Part shown: positions 8,344 to 15,854 of the stretch, piece after piece
How the letters are laid out: every line of letters begins with the position of its first letter
Numbering within the stretch: position 1 is the stretch's first letter
Assembly: GCA_017509375.1 (NCBI GenBank)
Contig: JAFWPT010000290.1
Span: 1 to 27,050 of the forward strand
Length of the DNA: 27,050 bases
DNA from: Bacteroidales bacterium
Lineage (GTDB): Bacteria > Bacteroidota > Bacteroidia > Bacteroidales > UBA932
Reading direction: 5' to 3'
Position numbers and translations under genes: made by a program
The notes under the pieces: model-generated
Seen by the model: only the letters and a program-made list of their open reading frames with translations
Database searches by the model: none
Told to the model about the DNA's origin: nothing

Positions 8344-8630
8344 AAGCATTGTTCATAAGTTACAACCAGGCATACAGCGACGAGGTGGTGGAACTGCTGG
8401 AATCGTTCGGACAGAGGGGCTTTACCCGTTGGGTGGACATACAGGGCCGCGGAAGCGCGGACGGCATCCCCCATCTGGGCAACCATGCGTGGCCGGAGCA
8501 GAACCATGCCGTCCTGAGCTGCGTTCCCGACGAAAAAGTGCAGCCAATCTTGACTGCACTTAGGGAAAAGGATCTTGCTTCTCCAGATCTTGGCCTGAGG
8601 GCCTTCGTGTGGCCCGTAGAAGCCTGGTAA
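8340..8630 (+). CDS. PG0541-family transporter-associated PII-like protein
   Basis: A 96-residue cytoplasmic protein with no signal peptide. It resembles the small PII-like (ferredoxin-fold) proteins found directly downstream of RND pumps in Bacteroidota, named after PG0541. Visible signature: a KALFISYN start, then GFTRWVDIQGRGS near residue 27, a PHLGNHAWPEQNHA loop, and a C-terminal strand (LRAFVWPVEAW). By analogy with PII proteins it may sense a ligand and modulate the pump, but this is inference. The ATGA overlap with the pump gene indicates translational coupling. Its stop is one base from the stop of the convergent Spy-like gene. Confidence 0.85.
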   Translation: MKALFISYNQAYSDEVVELLESFGQRGFTRWVDIQGRGSADGIPHLGNHAWPEQNHAVLSCVPDEKVQPILTALREKDLASPDLGLRAFVWPVEAW

Positions 8631-8631
8631 A

Positions 8632-9216
8632 CTACTGGTTCTGAGCGGTTTTTTGCGGTCTTTGGCCGTTGCCCTGGCGCTGGCCTTCGCCGGGACGCTG
8701 CCCGTTGCCGCGATGCCGGCCGTTGCCGTTGCGGAAGGCTCCGTTACCACCTTGCCCGTGACCGCCCTTAAGCTTGCCTATCTGCTGCCTGCGGAATTTT
8801 TCCTCGCAGGTGAAGAACTTGGCGGTCTTTTCCGCTGAAAGCACCTTCTGGTACTTCTTGGCGTTGGCGACGTGGAGATTCACGTTCTCGCCCTTGGCTT
8901 TAAGGTAGGCATCCAGAAGGGCTTGTACGTTGCCTTCTCCGCTCGAAAGGGCTTTGTTCAGTTCCATGAAGGCCTTGCGCTCCGCTTTCATCAGGGCTTT
9001 CTGCTCGGTCTCAATCTGGTTGTACACGGGCCAGAAGGCTTCGGCTTCTTTCTCGGTGAGACCTACTTCGGAAGTGATGAAGGCAATCTTTTCCAGTTTA
9101 AGCTTTTCCGCGGCTGCCTGGCCGTGGCCGCCCTGGGCCTGCCTTCCGCCTTGCGGCTGTGCGAAAGCCGCCGAGGCAATGCTGAGTGCCAGCAAAAGGG
9201 AAATCATCTTTTTCAT
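8632..9216 (-). CDS. Spy/CpxP-like periplasmic protein with Gly/Gln/Arg-rich tail
   Basis: Predicted secreted protein of 194 aa. The ATG at 9216 gives a clean signal peptide (MKKMISLLLALSIASAAFA, cleavage before QPQ); an upstream in-frame TTG at 9222 is less likely. The mature core is helical and charged (EKLKLEKIAFITSEVGLTEKEA, AFWPVYNQIETEQKALMKAERKAF, LSAEKTAKFF), resembling the LTxxQ-type Spy/CpxP envelope stress chaperones. The last ~45 residues are low complexity, with repeated GNGQRPGEGQ-type units. It is the third gene after an ECF sigma factor and a putative anti-sigma factor, which fits an envelope-stress output. Assignment to Spy/CpxP rests on pattern and context. Confidence 0.7.
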   Translation of the reverse strand: MKKMISLLLALSIASAAFAQPQGGRQAQGGHGQAAAEKLKLEKIAFITSEVGLTEKEAEAFWPVYNQIETEQKALMKAERKAFMELNKALSSGEGNVQALLDAYLKAKGENVNLHVANAKKYQKVLSAEKTAKFFTCEEKFRRQQIGKLKGGHGQGGNGAFRNGNGRHRGNGQRPGEGQRQGNGQRPQKTAQNQ

Positions 9217-9228
9217 AACCAAAACATA

Positions 9229-9498
9229 TTAATAATTATACATATCGTCCTCTAGTTGTGCAAGGGTGGTACCCGAGTCTATGAGGTATTCTATTATCTC
9301 TTCGTCCGAAGCCGGCTGGCTTGCGGTAGTCTTTGTCAGGATGTAATTGCCGGCGAGCAGTGCCAGTGCGAAACTGGCTGCAAGTGCCAGATAAGGCGTG
9401 AGCTTGATGCCGGTCCTGCGTTGAGGAATGTCCGAAAGCCTGGTCTGCAGGCTGTCGAAGTACCTTGCGGGTGTGGAGTATGGTAGTTTCTGTTTCAT
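9229..9498 (-). CDS. Small single-TM protein, putative anti-sigma factor
   Basis: An 89-residue protein with a 32-residue N-terminal cytosolic part (PYSTPARYFDSLQTRLSDIP), one transmembrane helix (TPYLALAASFALALLAGNYIL, about 34-54) and a short acidic C-terminal tail (SDEEIIEYLIDSG...DDMYNY). The N-terminal YFxxLxxRLxxIP pattern is common in short Bacteroidota membrane proteins encoded after ECF sigma genes. The HxxxCxxC zinc anti-sigma motif is absent. It lies between the sigma gene and the Spy-like gene (12 bp gap) and has its own copy of the presumed ECF promoter. Anti-sigma function is inferred from context and topology only. Confidence 0.65.
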   Translation of the reverse strand: MKQKLPYSTPARYFDSLQTRLSDIPQRRTGIKLTPYLALAASFALALLAGNYILTKTTASQPASDEEIIEYLIDSGTTLAQLEDDMYNY

Positions 9499-9507
9499 TT
9501 CGCTGTT

Positions 9508-9537
9508 TTAGACGCAAAACGCGACGGGAAGTTTAAT
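9508..9537 (-). promoter_or_regulatory. Putative ECF-sigma promoter P2, upstream of the anti-sigma and Spy-like genes
   Basis: ATTAAAC-N11-TTTTGCGTCTAA on the minus strand, identical in both blocks and spacing to the element before the sigma gene. AAAC and CGTC are 16 bp apart, as expected for ECF -35/-10 pairs. The -35 block contains the sigma gene's TAA stop. The -10 block ends 9 bases before the anti-sigma ATG. Confidence 0.75.
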
Positions 9538-10039
9538 CGGTTTCGGAAAGATATGCTTTTACTTTCTCGAAGGCTATGTGGTAGGAGGCTTTAAGCGCGC
9601 CTACCGAGGTGCCGGTTATCTCTGCAATCTGCTCGTAACTCAGGTCCTGCCAGTAACGCATGGAAAATACGAGGCGTTGCTTGTCGGGCAGGTCGGCAAG
9701 CGCTTTGCGGAGCTGCCGGAGCGCCTTGTCGCCGTCGAAATAAGGGTCGGGATCGGTCACCCGGGCAGCTTCCGCGTCGATGCGGGAGAAGCTGAGGGCG
9801 GCGCGTACACGGGCTTTGCGCAGAAAGCTGAGGGCTTCGTTGGTGGCTATGCGCCAGAGCCATGTGAAGGGGTCGGAGTCGCCCCTGAACCCGGGCAGCG
9901 CCTTCCATACTTTGATAAAGATGTCTTGCAGGAGATCGTCGGCGTCTTCGTGGCTGCCCACAAGGGTGCGCACGTGCCAGTACAGCGGCTGACTGTACTG
10001 GTGCACCAAGTCGTTGAAATATTGTTCCTGCTCCTGCAT
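9533..10039 (-). CDS. ECF-type RNA polymerase sigma-70 factor
   Basis: A 168-residue sigma factor with only regions 2 and 4. Region 2 includes DADDLLQDIFIKVWKAL and DPFTWLWRIATNEALSFLRK. Region 4 includes LPDKQRLVFSMRYWQDLSYEQIAEITGTS followed by VGALKASYHIAFEKVKAYL, the DNA-reading helix. The ATG at 10039 (MQEQEQYF) is preferred; an in-frame GTG lies two codons upstream. It heads a three-gene unit with a putative anti-sigma protein and a Spy-like periplasmic protein. Identical promoter-like elements stand before this gene and before the anti-sigma gene, suggesting autoregulation. Confidence 0.95.
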   Translation of the reverse strand: MQEQEQYFNDLVHQYSQPLYWHVRTLVGSHEDADDLLQDIFIKVWKALPGFRGDSDPFTWLWRIATNEALSFLRKARVRAALSFSRIDAEAARVTDPDPYFDGDKALRQLRKALADLPDKQRLVFSMRYWQDLSYEQIAEITGTSVGALKASYHIAFEKVKAYLSETD

Positions 10040-10046
10040 ACGCACG

Positions 10047-10076
10047 TTAGACGCAAAACTTGTACCGGGGTTTAAT
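10047..10076 (-). promoter_or_regulatory. Putative ECF-sigma autoregulatory promoter P1
   Basis: ATTAAAC-N11-TTTTGCGTCTAA on the minus strand, ending 7 bases before the sigma ATG at 10039. The same 19 fixed positions and 11-base gap recur at 9508-9537, while the gap sequences differ. This is the pattern expected of a conserved -35/-10 pair, not of a local duplication. Confidence 0.75.
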
Positions 10077-10123
10077 TTGGGTGCAAGAGATTACCGGTTC
10101 ACCGGGCAGAAGCCGCAGACGGC

Positions 10124-11920
10124 TTAGCTGTCAAGCTTGAGAACCGCCATGAAGGCGCTCTGCGGCACCTGCACGGTACCTATCTGCCGCATACGTTTCT
10201 TGCCTTCCTTCTGCTTTTCCAGCAACTTGCGCTTGCGGGTGACGTCGCCGCCGTAGCATTTGGCAGTCACGTCCTTGCGCACCTGTTTCACGGTCTCGCG
10301 GGCAATGATCTTGGCTCCTATGGCTGCCTGGATGGGGATGTCGAACTGCTGGCGGGGAATGAGGTCCTTGAGCTTCACGCACATCTTGCGGCCGAAATCG
10401 TAAGCGTTGTCCTCATGGATAAGGGTGGAAAGCGCATCGGCGGGCTCTCCGTTGAGCAGTATGTCCAGCCTCACGAGCTTTGCGGGGCGGAACTGGGTTA
10501 CGTGGTAATCGAATGACGCATAGCCCTTTGAGATGGTCTTCAGCTTGTCGTAGAAGTCGAACACTATTTCGCTCAGCGGGATGTCGTAGTTGAGTTCCAC
10601 GCGCTCGGCGGTGATGAAATGCTGGCTTGCGAGGGTGCCGCGGCGGTCCAGGCAGAGTTTCATGATGGGGCCGAAGAACTCGGCCTTGGAAATAATCTGG
10701 GCGCGTATGTACGGCTCCTCGATGTGGTCTATGAGCGTGGGGGCGGGCAGTCCGGAAGGGTTGTGCACGTCCAGCACCTCGCCCTGCATGGTGTACACCT
10801 TGTAAGACACGTTGGGAACGGTGGTTATCACGTCCATGTCGAACTCCCGGAAGAGGCGCTCCTGCACGATTTCCAGGTGCAGCAGGCCCAGGAAACCGCA
10901 GCGGAAGCCGCTTCCCAGGGCGAGCGAGCTTTCCGGCTCGTACACGAAGGAGGCGTCGTTGAGCTGGAATTTCTCCAGCACCGCCCGCAGTTCCTCGAAT
11001 TTGTCGGCCTGCACGGGGTACATTCCGGCGAACACCATTGGCTTTACCTCTTCGAAGCCGGCGATGGCTTCGCTGCAGGGTTTGGCTACGTGGGTGATGG
11101 TGTCGCCCACCTTCACTTCTACGGCGCTCTTGATGCCGGTGATAATGTAACCTACGTCACCGCAGCCCACTTCCGTGCCCGGGACAAGCTTCATCTTCAG
11201 CGAACCTACCTCCTCCACTTCATACTCCATCCCGGTAGCGAAGAACTTCACTTTGTCGCCTTTGCGTATGCTGCCGTTCTTGATTTTGAAATAAGCTATG
11301 ACGCCACGGAAAGAATTGAACACGGAGTCGAAGATGAGGGCCTGGAGCGGCGCCTGCGGGTCTCCGGCCGGAGCGGGAATCTTTTCTACGATGGCGTCCA
11401 GGATGGGCGCAACTCCCTCGCCGGTGCGGGCCGAAACCTTGAATACATCGTCAGGGTCGCAGCCGAGCAGGTCGCAGATTTCGTCTGTAACCACCTCTAT
11501 CTGAGCGGACTCCATGTCTATCTTGTTGAGCACGGGTATGATTTCCAGGCCGTGGTCGATAGCCATATACAGATTGGAAATAGTCTGGGCCTGAACGCCT
11601 TGCGAGGCATCCACCACCAGCAGCGCACCTTCGCAGGAAGCGATGCTGCGGGATACTTCGTAGGAGAAATCAACGTGGCCGGGAGTGTCTATCAAGTTGA
11701 GCCTGAAGTCTTCCCCTTTGTACTTGTAGGTCATCTGGATGGCGTGGCTCTTTATGGTGATGCCCTTTTCCTTTTCCAGGTCCATGTCGTCCAGCACCTG
11801 GTTCTCCATATCCCTGGCAGACAGGGTGCTGGTGAGTTCAAGCAGACGGTCCGCCAGCGTGCTCTTGCCGTGGTCGATGTGAGCTATGATGCAGAAGTTG
11901 CGTATGCGGTTCATTTCCAT
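10124..11920 (-). CDS. lepA: Translation elongation factor 4 (LepA), ribosome-associated GTPase
   Basis: Translational GTPase that acts on ribosomes (back-translocation and initiation roles have been described for the family). G motifs are clear near the N-terminus: [13 protein letters not shown] (G1), [15 protein letters not shown] (G3) and LNKIDM (G4). The EF-G-like domains II, III and V follow, then the LepA-specific C-terminal domain with [20 protein letters not shown] and [15 protein letters not shown]. Starting at the ATG at 11920 gives 598 aa (MEMNRIRN...); the ATG at 11914 gives 596 aa and is equally plausible. Far upstream in-frame starts would add a non-homologous extension into the transketolase gene. 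The -7 box is only 8 bases from 11920. Confidence 0.97.
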   Translation of the reverse strand: MEMNRIRNFCIIAHIDHGKSTLADRLLELTSTLSARDMENQVLDDMDLEKEKGITIKSHAIQMTYKYKGEDFRLNLIDTPGHVDFSYEVSRSIASCEGALLVVDASQGVQAQTISNLYMAIDHGLEIIPVLNKIDMESAQIEVVTDEICDLLGCDPDDVFKVSARTGEGVAPILDAIVEKIPAPAGDPQAPLQALIFDSVFNSFRGVIAYFKIKNGSIRKGDKVKFFATGMEYEVEEVGSLKMKLVPGTEVGCGDVGYIITGIKSAVEVKVGDTITHVAKPCSEAIAGFEEVKPMVFAGMYPVQADKFEELRAVLEKFQLNDASFVYEPESSLALGSGFRCGFLGLLHLEIVQERLFREFDMDVITTVPNVSYKVYTMQGEVLDVHNPSGLPAPTLIDHIEEPYIRAQIISKAEFFGPIMKLCLDRRGTLASQHFITAERVELNYDIPLSEIVFDFYDKLKTISKGYASFDYHVTQFRPAKLVRLDILLNGEPADALSTLIHEDNAYDFGRKMCVKLKDLIPRQQFDIPIQAAIGAKIIARETVKQVRKDVTAKCYGGDVTRKRKLLEKQKEGKKRMRQIGTVQVPQSAFMAVLKLDS

Positions 11921-11927
11921 AACGAAT

Positions 11928-11936
11928 GCAAAGATA
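11928..11936 (-). promoter_or_regulatory. -7 promoter box (TATCTTTGC) of lepA
   Basis: TATCTTTGC on the minus strand fits TAnnTTTG and is followed by CATT and an ATG after 8 bases, almost identical to the arrangement before the methyltransferase gene. The mRNA is probably leaderless or has a leader of a few bases. The box sits back-to-back with the transketolase -7 box 13 bp away. Confidence 0.65.
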
Positions 11937-11949
11937 CTGTTATTTTTGT

Positions 11950-11957
11950 TATCTTTG
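11950..11957 (+). promoter_or_regulatory. -7 promoter box (TATCTTTG) of the transketolase operon
   Basis: TATCTTTG on the plus strand, 33 bases before the ATG at 11991. The position where its -33 element should lie coincides with the divergent lepA -7 box, so the two promoters overlap. Confidence 0.6.
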
Positions 11958-11990
11958 TAAACTTGTAAAGAATTCAATAACCACAAGAAT

Positions 11991-12830
11991 ATGGCAAATA
12001 CCCAAGAACTAAGCAAAATTGCTTCCCAGGTGCGCAGGGACATCGTGCGCATGGTTACGACGGCCAAATCCGGCCATCCGGGCGGCTCCCTGGGCATCAC
12101 GGATGTGATGACCACCCTTTACTTCAGCGAGATGAAACACGACCCGGCGACCTGGACGCGCAGCGCTGAAGGTCAGGACGCTTTCATTATTTCCGCAGGC
12201 CACCTTGCGCCGGTGTATTATTCCGTCCTTGCCCGTGCCGGCTATTTCCCCGTAAGTGAACTGGGCACGCTCCGTAAATTCGGAAGCCGCCTCCAAGGCC
12301 ACCCTTGCATCACGGATGCATTGCCAGGCGTATTCCAAAGCTCCGGCTCCCTCGGGCAGGGCCTTTCCTGCGCAGCCGGCATTGCTCTCGGCAAGAAGCT
12401 GTCAGGCGACGGCCGGAGGGTATTCTGCCTGCTGGGTGACGGCGAAAGCGAAGAAGGCCAGATTTGGGAAGCCGGAATGTGGGCCGCACACCATCAGCTG
12501 GACAATCTTGTGGCTTTCACCGACTGGAACGGACAGCAGATAGACGGCCCCGTGGACAAGGTGGGCGGAGTCGGCGACCTTCGCGACAAGTGGACCGCTT
12601 TCGGATGGGAAGTGATAGAGGCCGACGGTCACGACTATGAGTCGATTCAAAAGGCCTTCGAGATTGCCCGTGCCGAAAACGGCAAGCCGAAGATGATACT
12701 TTTCCGCACTGAAATGGGACACGGCGTGGATTTTATGGCCGGTACTCACAAGTGGCACGGCAAGGCTCCCAGCGCCGAGCAGTGTGAAGAAGCCCTCAAA
12801 CAACTCGAAGAAACTTTAGGAGACTATTAG
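11991..12830 (+). CDS. Transketolase, N-terminal (thiamine-binding) subunit
   Basis: Pentose phosphate pathway enzyme half carrying the pyrophosphate-binding domain. The 279-residue protein begins [23 protein letters not shown], has the active-site GHLAP and FGSRLQGHP segments, and the thiamine diphosphate motif [14 protein letters not shown]...FTDWN around residues 148-185. It ends where the N-terminal subunit of split transketolases ends. The pyrimidine-binding half is encoded by the next gene, one base downstream. Together they transfer two-carbon units between ketose and aldose phosphates. Confidence 0.95.
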   Translation: MANTQELSKIASQVRRDIVRMVTTAKSGHPGGSLGITDVMTTLYFSEMKHDPATWTRSAEGQDAFIISAGHLAPVYYSVLARAGYFPVSELGTLRKFGSRLQGHPCITDALPGVFQSSGSLGQGLSCAAGIALGKKLSGDGRRVFCLLGDGESEEGQIWEAGMWAAHHQLDNLVAFTDWNGQQIDGPVDKVGGVGDLRDKWTAFGWEVIEADGHDYESIQKAFEIARAENGKPKMILFRTEMGHGVDFMAGTHKWHGKAPSAEQCEEALKQLEETLGDY

Positions 12831-12831
12831 C

Positions 12832-13785
12832 ATGAAGAAATATACAGACCAGGGTAAGGTAGATACCCGCAGCGGCTTCGGAGCAGGGCTCGTTGAGGCC
12901 GGACGCAAGGACGAACGTGTACTTGCCCTCACGGCAGACCTTAAGGGTTCGCTGAAAATGGATGCTTTCGCCGCCGAATTTCCGGACAGGTTCATCCAGT
13001 GCGGCATAGCTGAATCCAATATGGTAGGCGTAGCCGCAGGACTCGCTATTACCGGGAAAGTGCCTTTCATCGGCTCTTTCGCAGAATTCGTAACCGGCCG
13101 TGTTTACGACCAGCTCCGCCAGGAGGTCGCCTATGGCCATACTAATGTGAAAATAGCTTCATCCCACGCCGGCATCACTCTCGGAGAGGACGGAGCCACC
13201 CACCAGACTATGGAGGACCTGGCCCTGATGCGCGCCCTTCCCGGAATGGCGGTAGTGGTCCCCTGCGATTACAACCAGACCAAGAACGCCACCGTAGCGG
13301 CCGCAGAATGGGACGGTCCCGTGTACCTCCGTTTCGGACGCCCCTCGGTGCCTAATTTCACCGACCCGGACGAGCCTTTCGTAATAGGCAAGGTTTACAA
13401 GCTAAACGAGGGCAAAGACGTAACTATTATCACTTGCGGGCACCTTGTATGGGAAGCTCTTCAGGCTGCTGAAGCCCTTGAAGCAGAAGGCATTGGCGCC
13501 GAGGTACTGAATGTTGCCACCGTGAAGCCGCTGGATGCTGAGGCAATCCTGGCTTCGCTTCGCAAAACCGGATGCGCCGTAGTGGCCGAGGAACATAATA
13601 TGGCGGGCGGTCTCGGAGAGACGGTTGCCGCGGTTGCCGCAGCAGCTATGCCGGCTCCGCTCGAATTCGTGAACGGCGCGGACAAGTTCGGTCAGTCCGG
13701 CACTCCCGCAGAGCTCATGAAGGCCTGGGGCTTCGACGCCGCAAATCTGGCAGAAGCCGCAAAACGGGCAATAACCCGCAAATAG
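12832..13785 (+). CDS. Transketolase, C-terminal (pyrimidine-binding) subunit
   Basis: The 317-residue partner of the preceding gene. It shows DTRSGFGAGLVEAG, the catalytic glutamate in QCGIAESNMVGVAAGLA (E61), the FAEFVTGRVYDQLRQEVAY helix, SHAGITLGEDGATHQ and PGMAVVVPCD, then the transketolase C-terminal domain (VITCGHLVWEALQAAEALEAEG, VAEEHNMAGGLGE). Only one base separates it from the N-terminal subunit gene, so the two are co-transcribed and must be made in equal amounts. A strong hairpin lies about 50 bp after the stop. Confidence 0.95.
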   Translation: MKKYTDQGKVDTRSGFGAGLVEAGRKDERVLALTADLKGSLKMDAFAAEFPDRFIQCGIAESNMVGVAAGLAITGKVPFIGSFAEFVTGRVYDQLRQEVAYGHTNVKIASSHAGITLGEDGATHQTMEDLALMRALPGMAVVVPCDYNQTKNATVAAAEWDGPVYLRFGRPSVPNFTDPDEPFVIGKVYKLNEGKDVTIITCGHLVWEALQAAEALEAEGIGAEVLNVATVKPLDAEAILASLRKTGCAVVAEEHNMAGGLGETVAAVAAAAMPAPLEFVNGADKFGQSGTPAELMKAWGFDAANLAEAAKRAITRK

Positions 13786-13831
13786 TCCACGTCGCAGTCA
13801 TTCTCCGCAATCGACTGCTGCAGAGTATTTT

Positions 13832-13866
13832 AGATATCCTGGCGGCATGAGTCCGTCAGGATATCT
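13832..13866 (+). terminator. Hairpin after the transketolase genes, probable terminator
   Basis: AGATATCCTG-G-CGG pairs with CCG-T-CAGGATATCT: a 14-bp stem with one G-U and a 7-base loop. The downstream T content is modest (TTGGCTTTCGG), so termination strength is uncertain. The rest of 13786-13970 shows a smaller GCAGTC/GACTGC inverted repeat and AT-rich DNA, with a near -7 match (TATCTTTC) before the next gene. Confidence 0.6.
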
Positions 13867-13970
13867 TGGCTTTCGGCGTTTCGGTGGAAATGCTTCTATC
13901 GTATAATGTTTTGATTATTTTTTGCCTTGCCTCTTCTTTTTCGTATCTTTCGGCGAATAACAGAAGGAAT

Positions 13971-14420
13971 ATGAGATACCTGATACGCTCGATAAAGTAT
14001 TTCGTCCAGCTGATGGTGATACTTGCGCTCATCATCGCGGTACTTATCCTGGCCAAAGTGGTGGATGCCGATATATCCAAGGTGTTCGTGAACGGCTACG
14101 ATTCGCTTTGGCAGATTGCCCTTATGATGGCGGTTTTCGCCGCTATTTACCCACGCTTCGGCTATGTGAAGCGCCAGGCACTTGTGCCAGGAGACGACGC
14201 CGAGGCTGAGGCTGTGCTGCGCCGCGTCATGGAAGCCCACGGCTACGAGCGCGAGCAGCGTAAGGACGGCGTCCTATGCTACCGCAAGCGGGCTGCCGGA
14301 GACCGTCTTACCCGTCTGTGGGAAGACCGCATCACCGTGTCCCGCATCATCACCGGTTATGAGCTGGAAGGCATTGGACGTGACGTGCTGCGCCTTGTCA
14401 ATGCATTAAGGGATAATTAG
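13971..14420 (+). CDS. Conserved-looking small membrane protein of unknown function
   Basis: A 149-residue protein that I do not recognise. The ATG at 13971, preceded by AGAAGG, is preferred to a far upstream TTG. Two hydrophobic helices (VQLMVILALIIAVLILAKVV about 13-32, and LWQIALMMAVFAAIYPRFGY about 44-63) are followed by an ~85-residue soluble, charged domain (EAEAVLRRVMEAHGYEREQRKDGVLCYRKR, then a C-terminal amphipathic helix ending LRLVNALRDN). The layout suggests a membrane-anchored cytoplasmic domain. It stands alone between the transketolase genes and the convergent gnd gene (24 bp between stops). Confidence 0.75.
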   Translation: MRYLIRSIKYFVQLMVILALIIAVLILAKVVDADISKVFVNGYDSLWQIALMMAVFAAIYPRFGYVKRQALVPGDDAEAEAVLRRVMEAHGYEREQRKDGVLCYRKRAAGDRLTRLWEDRITVSRIITGYELEGIGRDVLRLVNALRDN

Positions 14421-14444
14421 TTCCTGCTATCTGCCGCTAACTTG

Positions 14445-15854
14445 CTACTGCCACTTGGTGTGGAAGAACTGTCCGCGGGGACTGTCGGTGCGCTCATATT
14501 GATGGGCCCCGAAGTAGTCGCGCTGAGCCTGCAGCAGATTTACGCCCGAGCGGGGGCAACGGTAACCGTCGTAATATGCCAGGGCCGATGATAGGGCGGG
14601 AATAGGGATGCCGCTTTCTGCAGCGGCGCATACCACGGTCCGAAGGCTGCTTTGCACCTGCGACAGTTTTTCTGAGAAGTAACTGTCCGTCATCAAGTTA
14701 TCCAGAGCTGGCCTGCGCCCGAAAGCCTCCTGAATCCTGCCCAGGAATACGCTGCGTATAATGCAGCCGCCACGCCAAAGGCCGGCTATCTCACCGTAGT
14801 CAAGCGGCCAGCCATAGTTGTCCGCAGCCTCCCGCATAAGGGAGAAGCCCTGGGCGTAGGAGATTATTTTGGCGGCCAGCAGAGCCTGCTGAAGATGTTC
14901 TGTAAGTCGTTGATTTACAGCTACACCGGCTGCCGGGCCAGCCAGCACTTTGGAAGCAGCGAGTCTTTCCTCTTGCCTGGCCGACAGGCAGCGGGCGAAT
15001 ACCGCTTCGCCTATCAAAGGCAGCGGGACGCCTGCGTCTAGTGCCGCATGTACTGTCCATTTGCCGGTACCCTTTTGCCCGGCGGTGTCCAGAATGGTAT
15101 CCAGCACAAAGGCTCCGCTGGAATCCTTTTTGCCCAGGATATCTGCGGTAATGCCTATCAGGTAGCTGTCCAAGTCGCCCCGGTTCCACTCGGTAAACAC
15201 CTGCTGCATTTCGGGATTGCTCATCCCGAGGGTATCCCGCATAATTTGGTAGCACTCGCAGATGAGCTGTATGTCGCCATACTCGATGCCATTGTGGACC
15301 ATCTTGACAAAGTGGCCGGCACCGCCGGGGCCTATCCACCCGCAGCAGGGACTGCCGTCGGGGGCTTTTGCGGCAATGGCCTGAAATACAGGGCACACGA
15401 TAGGCCAGGCCGCAGGGGAGCCGCCGGGCATCATCGAAGGGCCTTTCAGCGCCCCTTCTTCGCCTCCGGATACTCCGCAGCCGACATAGAGCAAGCCGGC
15501 CTTTTCCACAGTCTCCATTCGCCTCCGGCTGTCTTCGAAGTGGGAATTACCGCCGTCGATGATGACGTCTCCGGGTTCCAGTACAGGCAGCAGTCCGTCA
15601 ATCACTTCATCTACCGCTGCTCCTGCGGTAACCATCATAAACACCTTCCTTGGCCGCTCGAGGGACGCCGCAAGCGAAGCGTAGGAATCTGCCGCAATAA
15701 AGTTCCGCCCCTGCTCTTTTGCCATAAACTCCACAGTGACAGGGGGTACGTAGTTGTACACGCTTACCTGGAAGCCCTTGCCCTCCATGTTCCTGGCTAA
15801 CGAGGCTCCCATTACTCCCAGGCCCACGAGGCCTATATCGGACTTTTCTTTCAT
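14445..15854 (-). CDS. gnd: 6-phosphogluconate dehydrogenase (decarboxylating)
   Basis: Oxidises and decarboxylates 6-phosphogluconate to ribulose 5-phosphate. The ATG at 15854 gives 469 aa, the family length, and overlaps the upstream kinase stop (ATGA). Visible motifs: dinucleotide-binding GLVGLGVMGASLARNM (8-23), IIDGGNSHFEDS, VGCGVSGGEEGALKGPSMMPGG, the catalytic GAGHFVKMVHNGIEYGDIQ, and the C-terminal QAQRDYFGAHQYER. Odd point: at the end of beta-2 the sequence is YNYVPP (residues 33-38), where NADP-dependent enzymes such as E. coli Gnd have NRS/NRT. The arginine that contacts the NADP 2'-phosphate is therefore missing, so NAD may be preferred. Last gene of the LacI-linked operon. Confidence 0.95.
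   Translation of the reverse strand: MKEKSDIGLVGLGVMGASLARNMEGKGFQVSVYNYVPPVTVEFMAKEQGRNFIAADSYASLAASLERPRKVFMMVTAGAAVDEVIDGLLPVLEPGDVIIDGGNSHFEDSRRRMETVEKAGLLYVGCGVSGGEEGALKGPSMMPGGSPAAWPIVCPVFQAIAAKAPDGSPCCGWIGPGGAGHFVKMVHNGIEYGDIQLICECYQIMRDTLGMSNPEMQQVFTEWNRGDLDSYLIGITADILGKKDSSGAFVLDTILDTAGQKGTGKWTVHAALDAGVPLPLIGEAVFARCLSARQEERLAASKVLAGPAAGVAVNQRLTEHLQQALLAAKIISYAQGFSLMREAADNYGWPLDYGEIAGLWRGGCIIRSVFLGRIQEAFGRRPALDNLMTDSYFSEKLSQVQSSLRTVVCAAAESGIPIPALSSALAYYDGYRCPRSGVNLLQAQRDYFGAHQYERTDSPRGQFFHTKWQ

Noticed and set aside
10619..11968. Plus-strand 449-aa frame opposite lepA
   Set aside because: Shadow of the lepA coding sequence; the composition (rich in His, Val and Gly) has no domain signature.
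10124..12115. Longer LepA starting at 12115
   Set aside because: The extra N-terminus crosses both promoters and enters the transketolase gene; LepA homology starts at [17 protein letters not shown].
14421..14444. Terminator between the convergent small membrane protein gene and gnd
   Set aside because: Only 24 bp separate the stops and no stem-loop with a T-run is visible.
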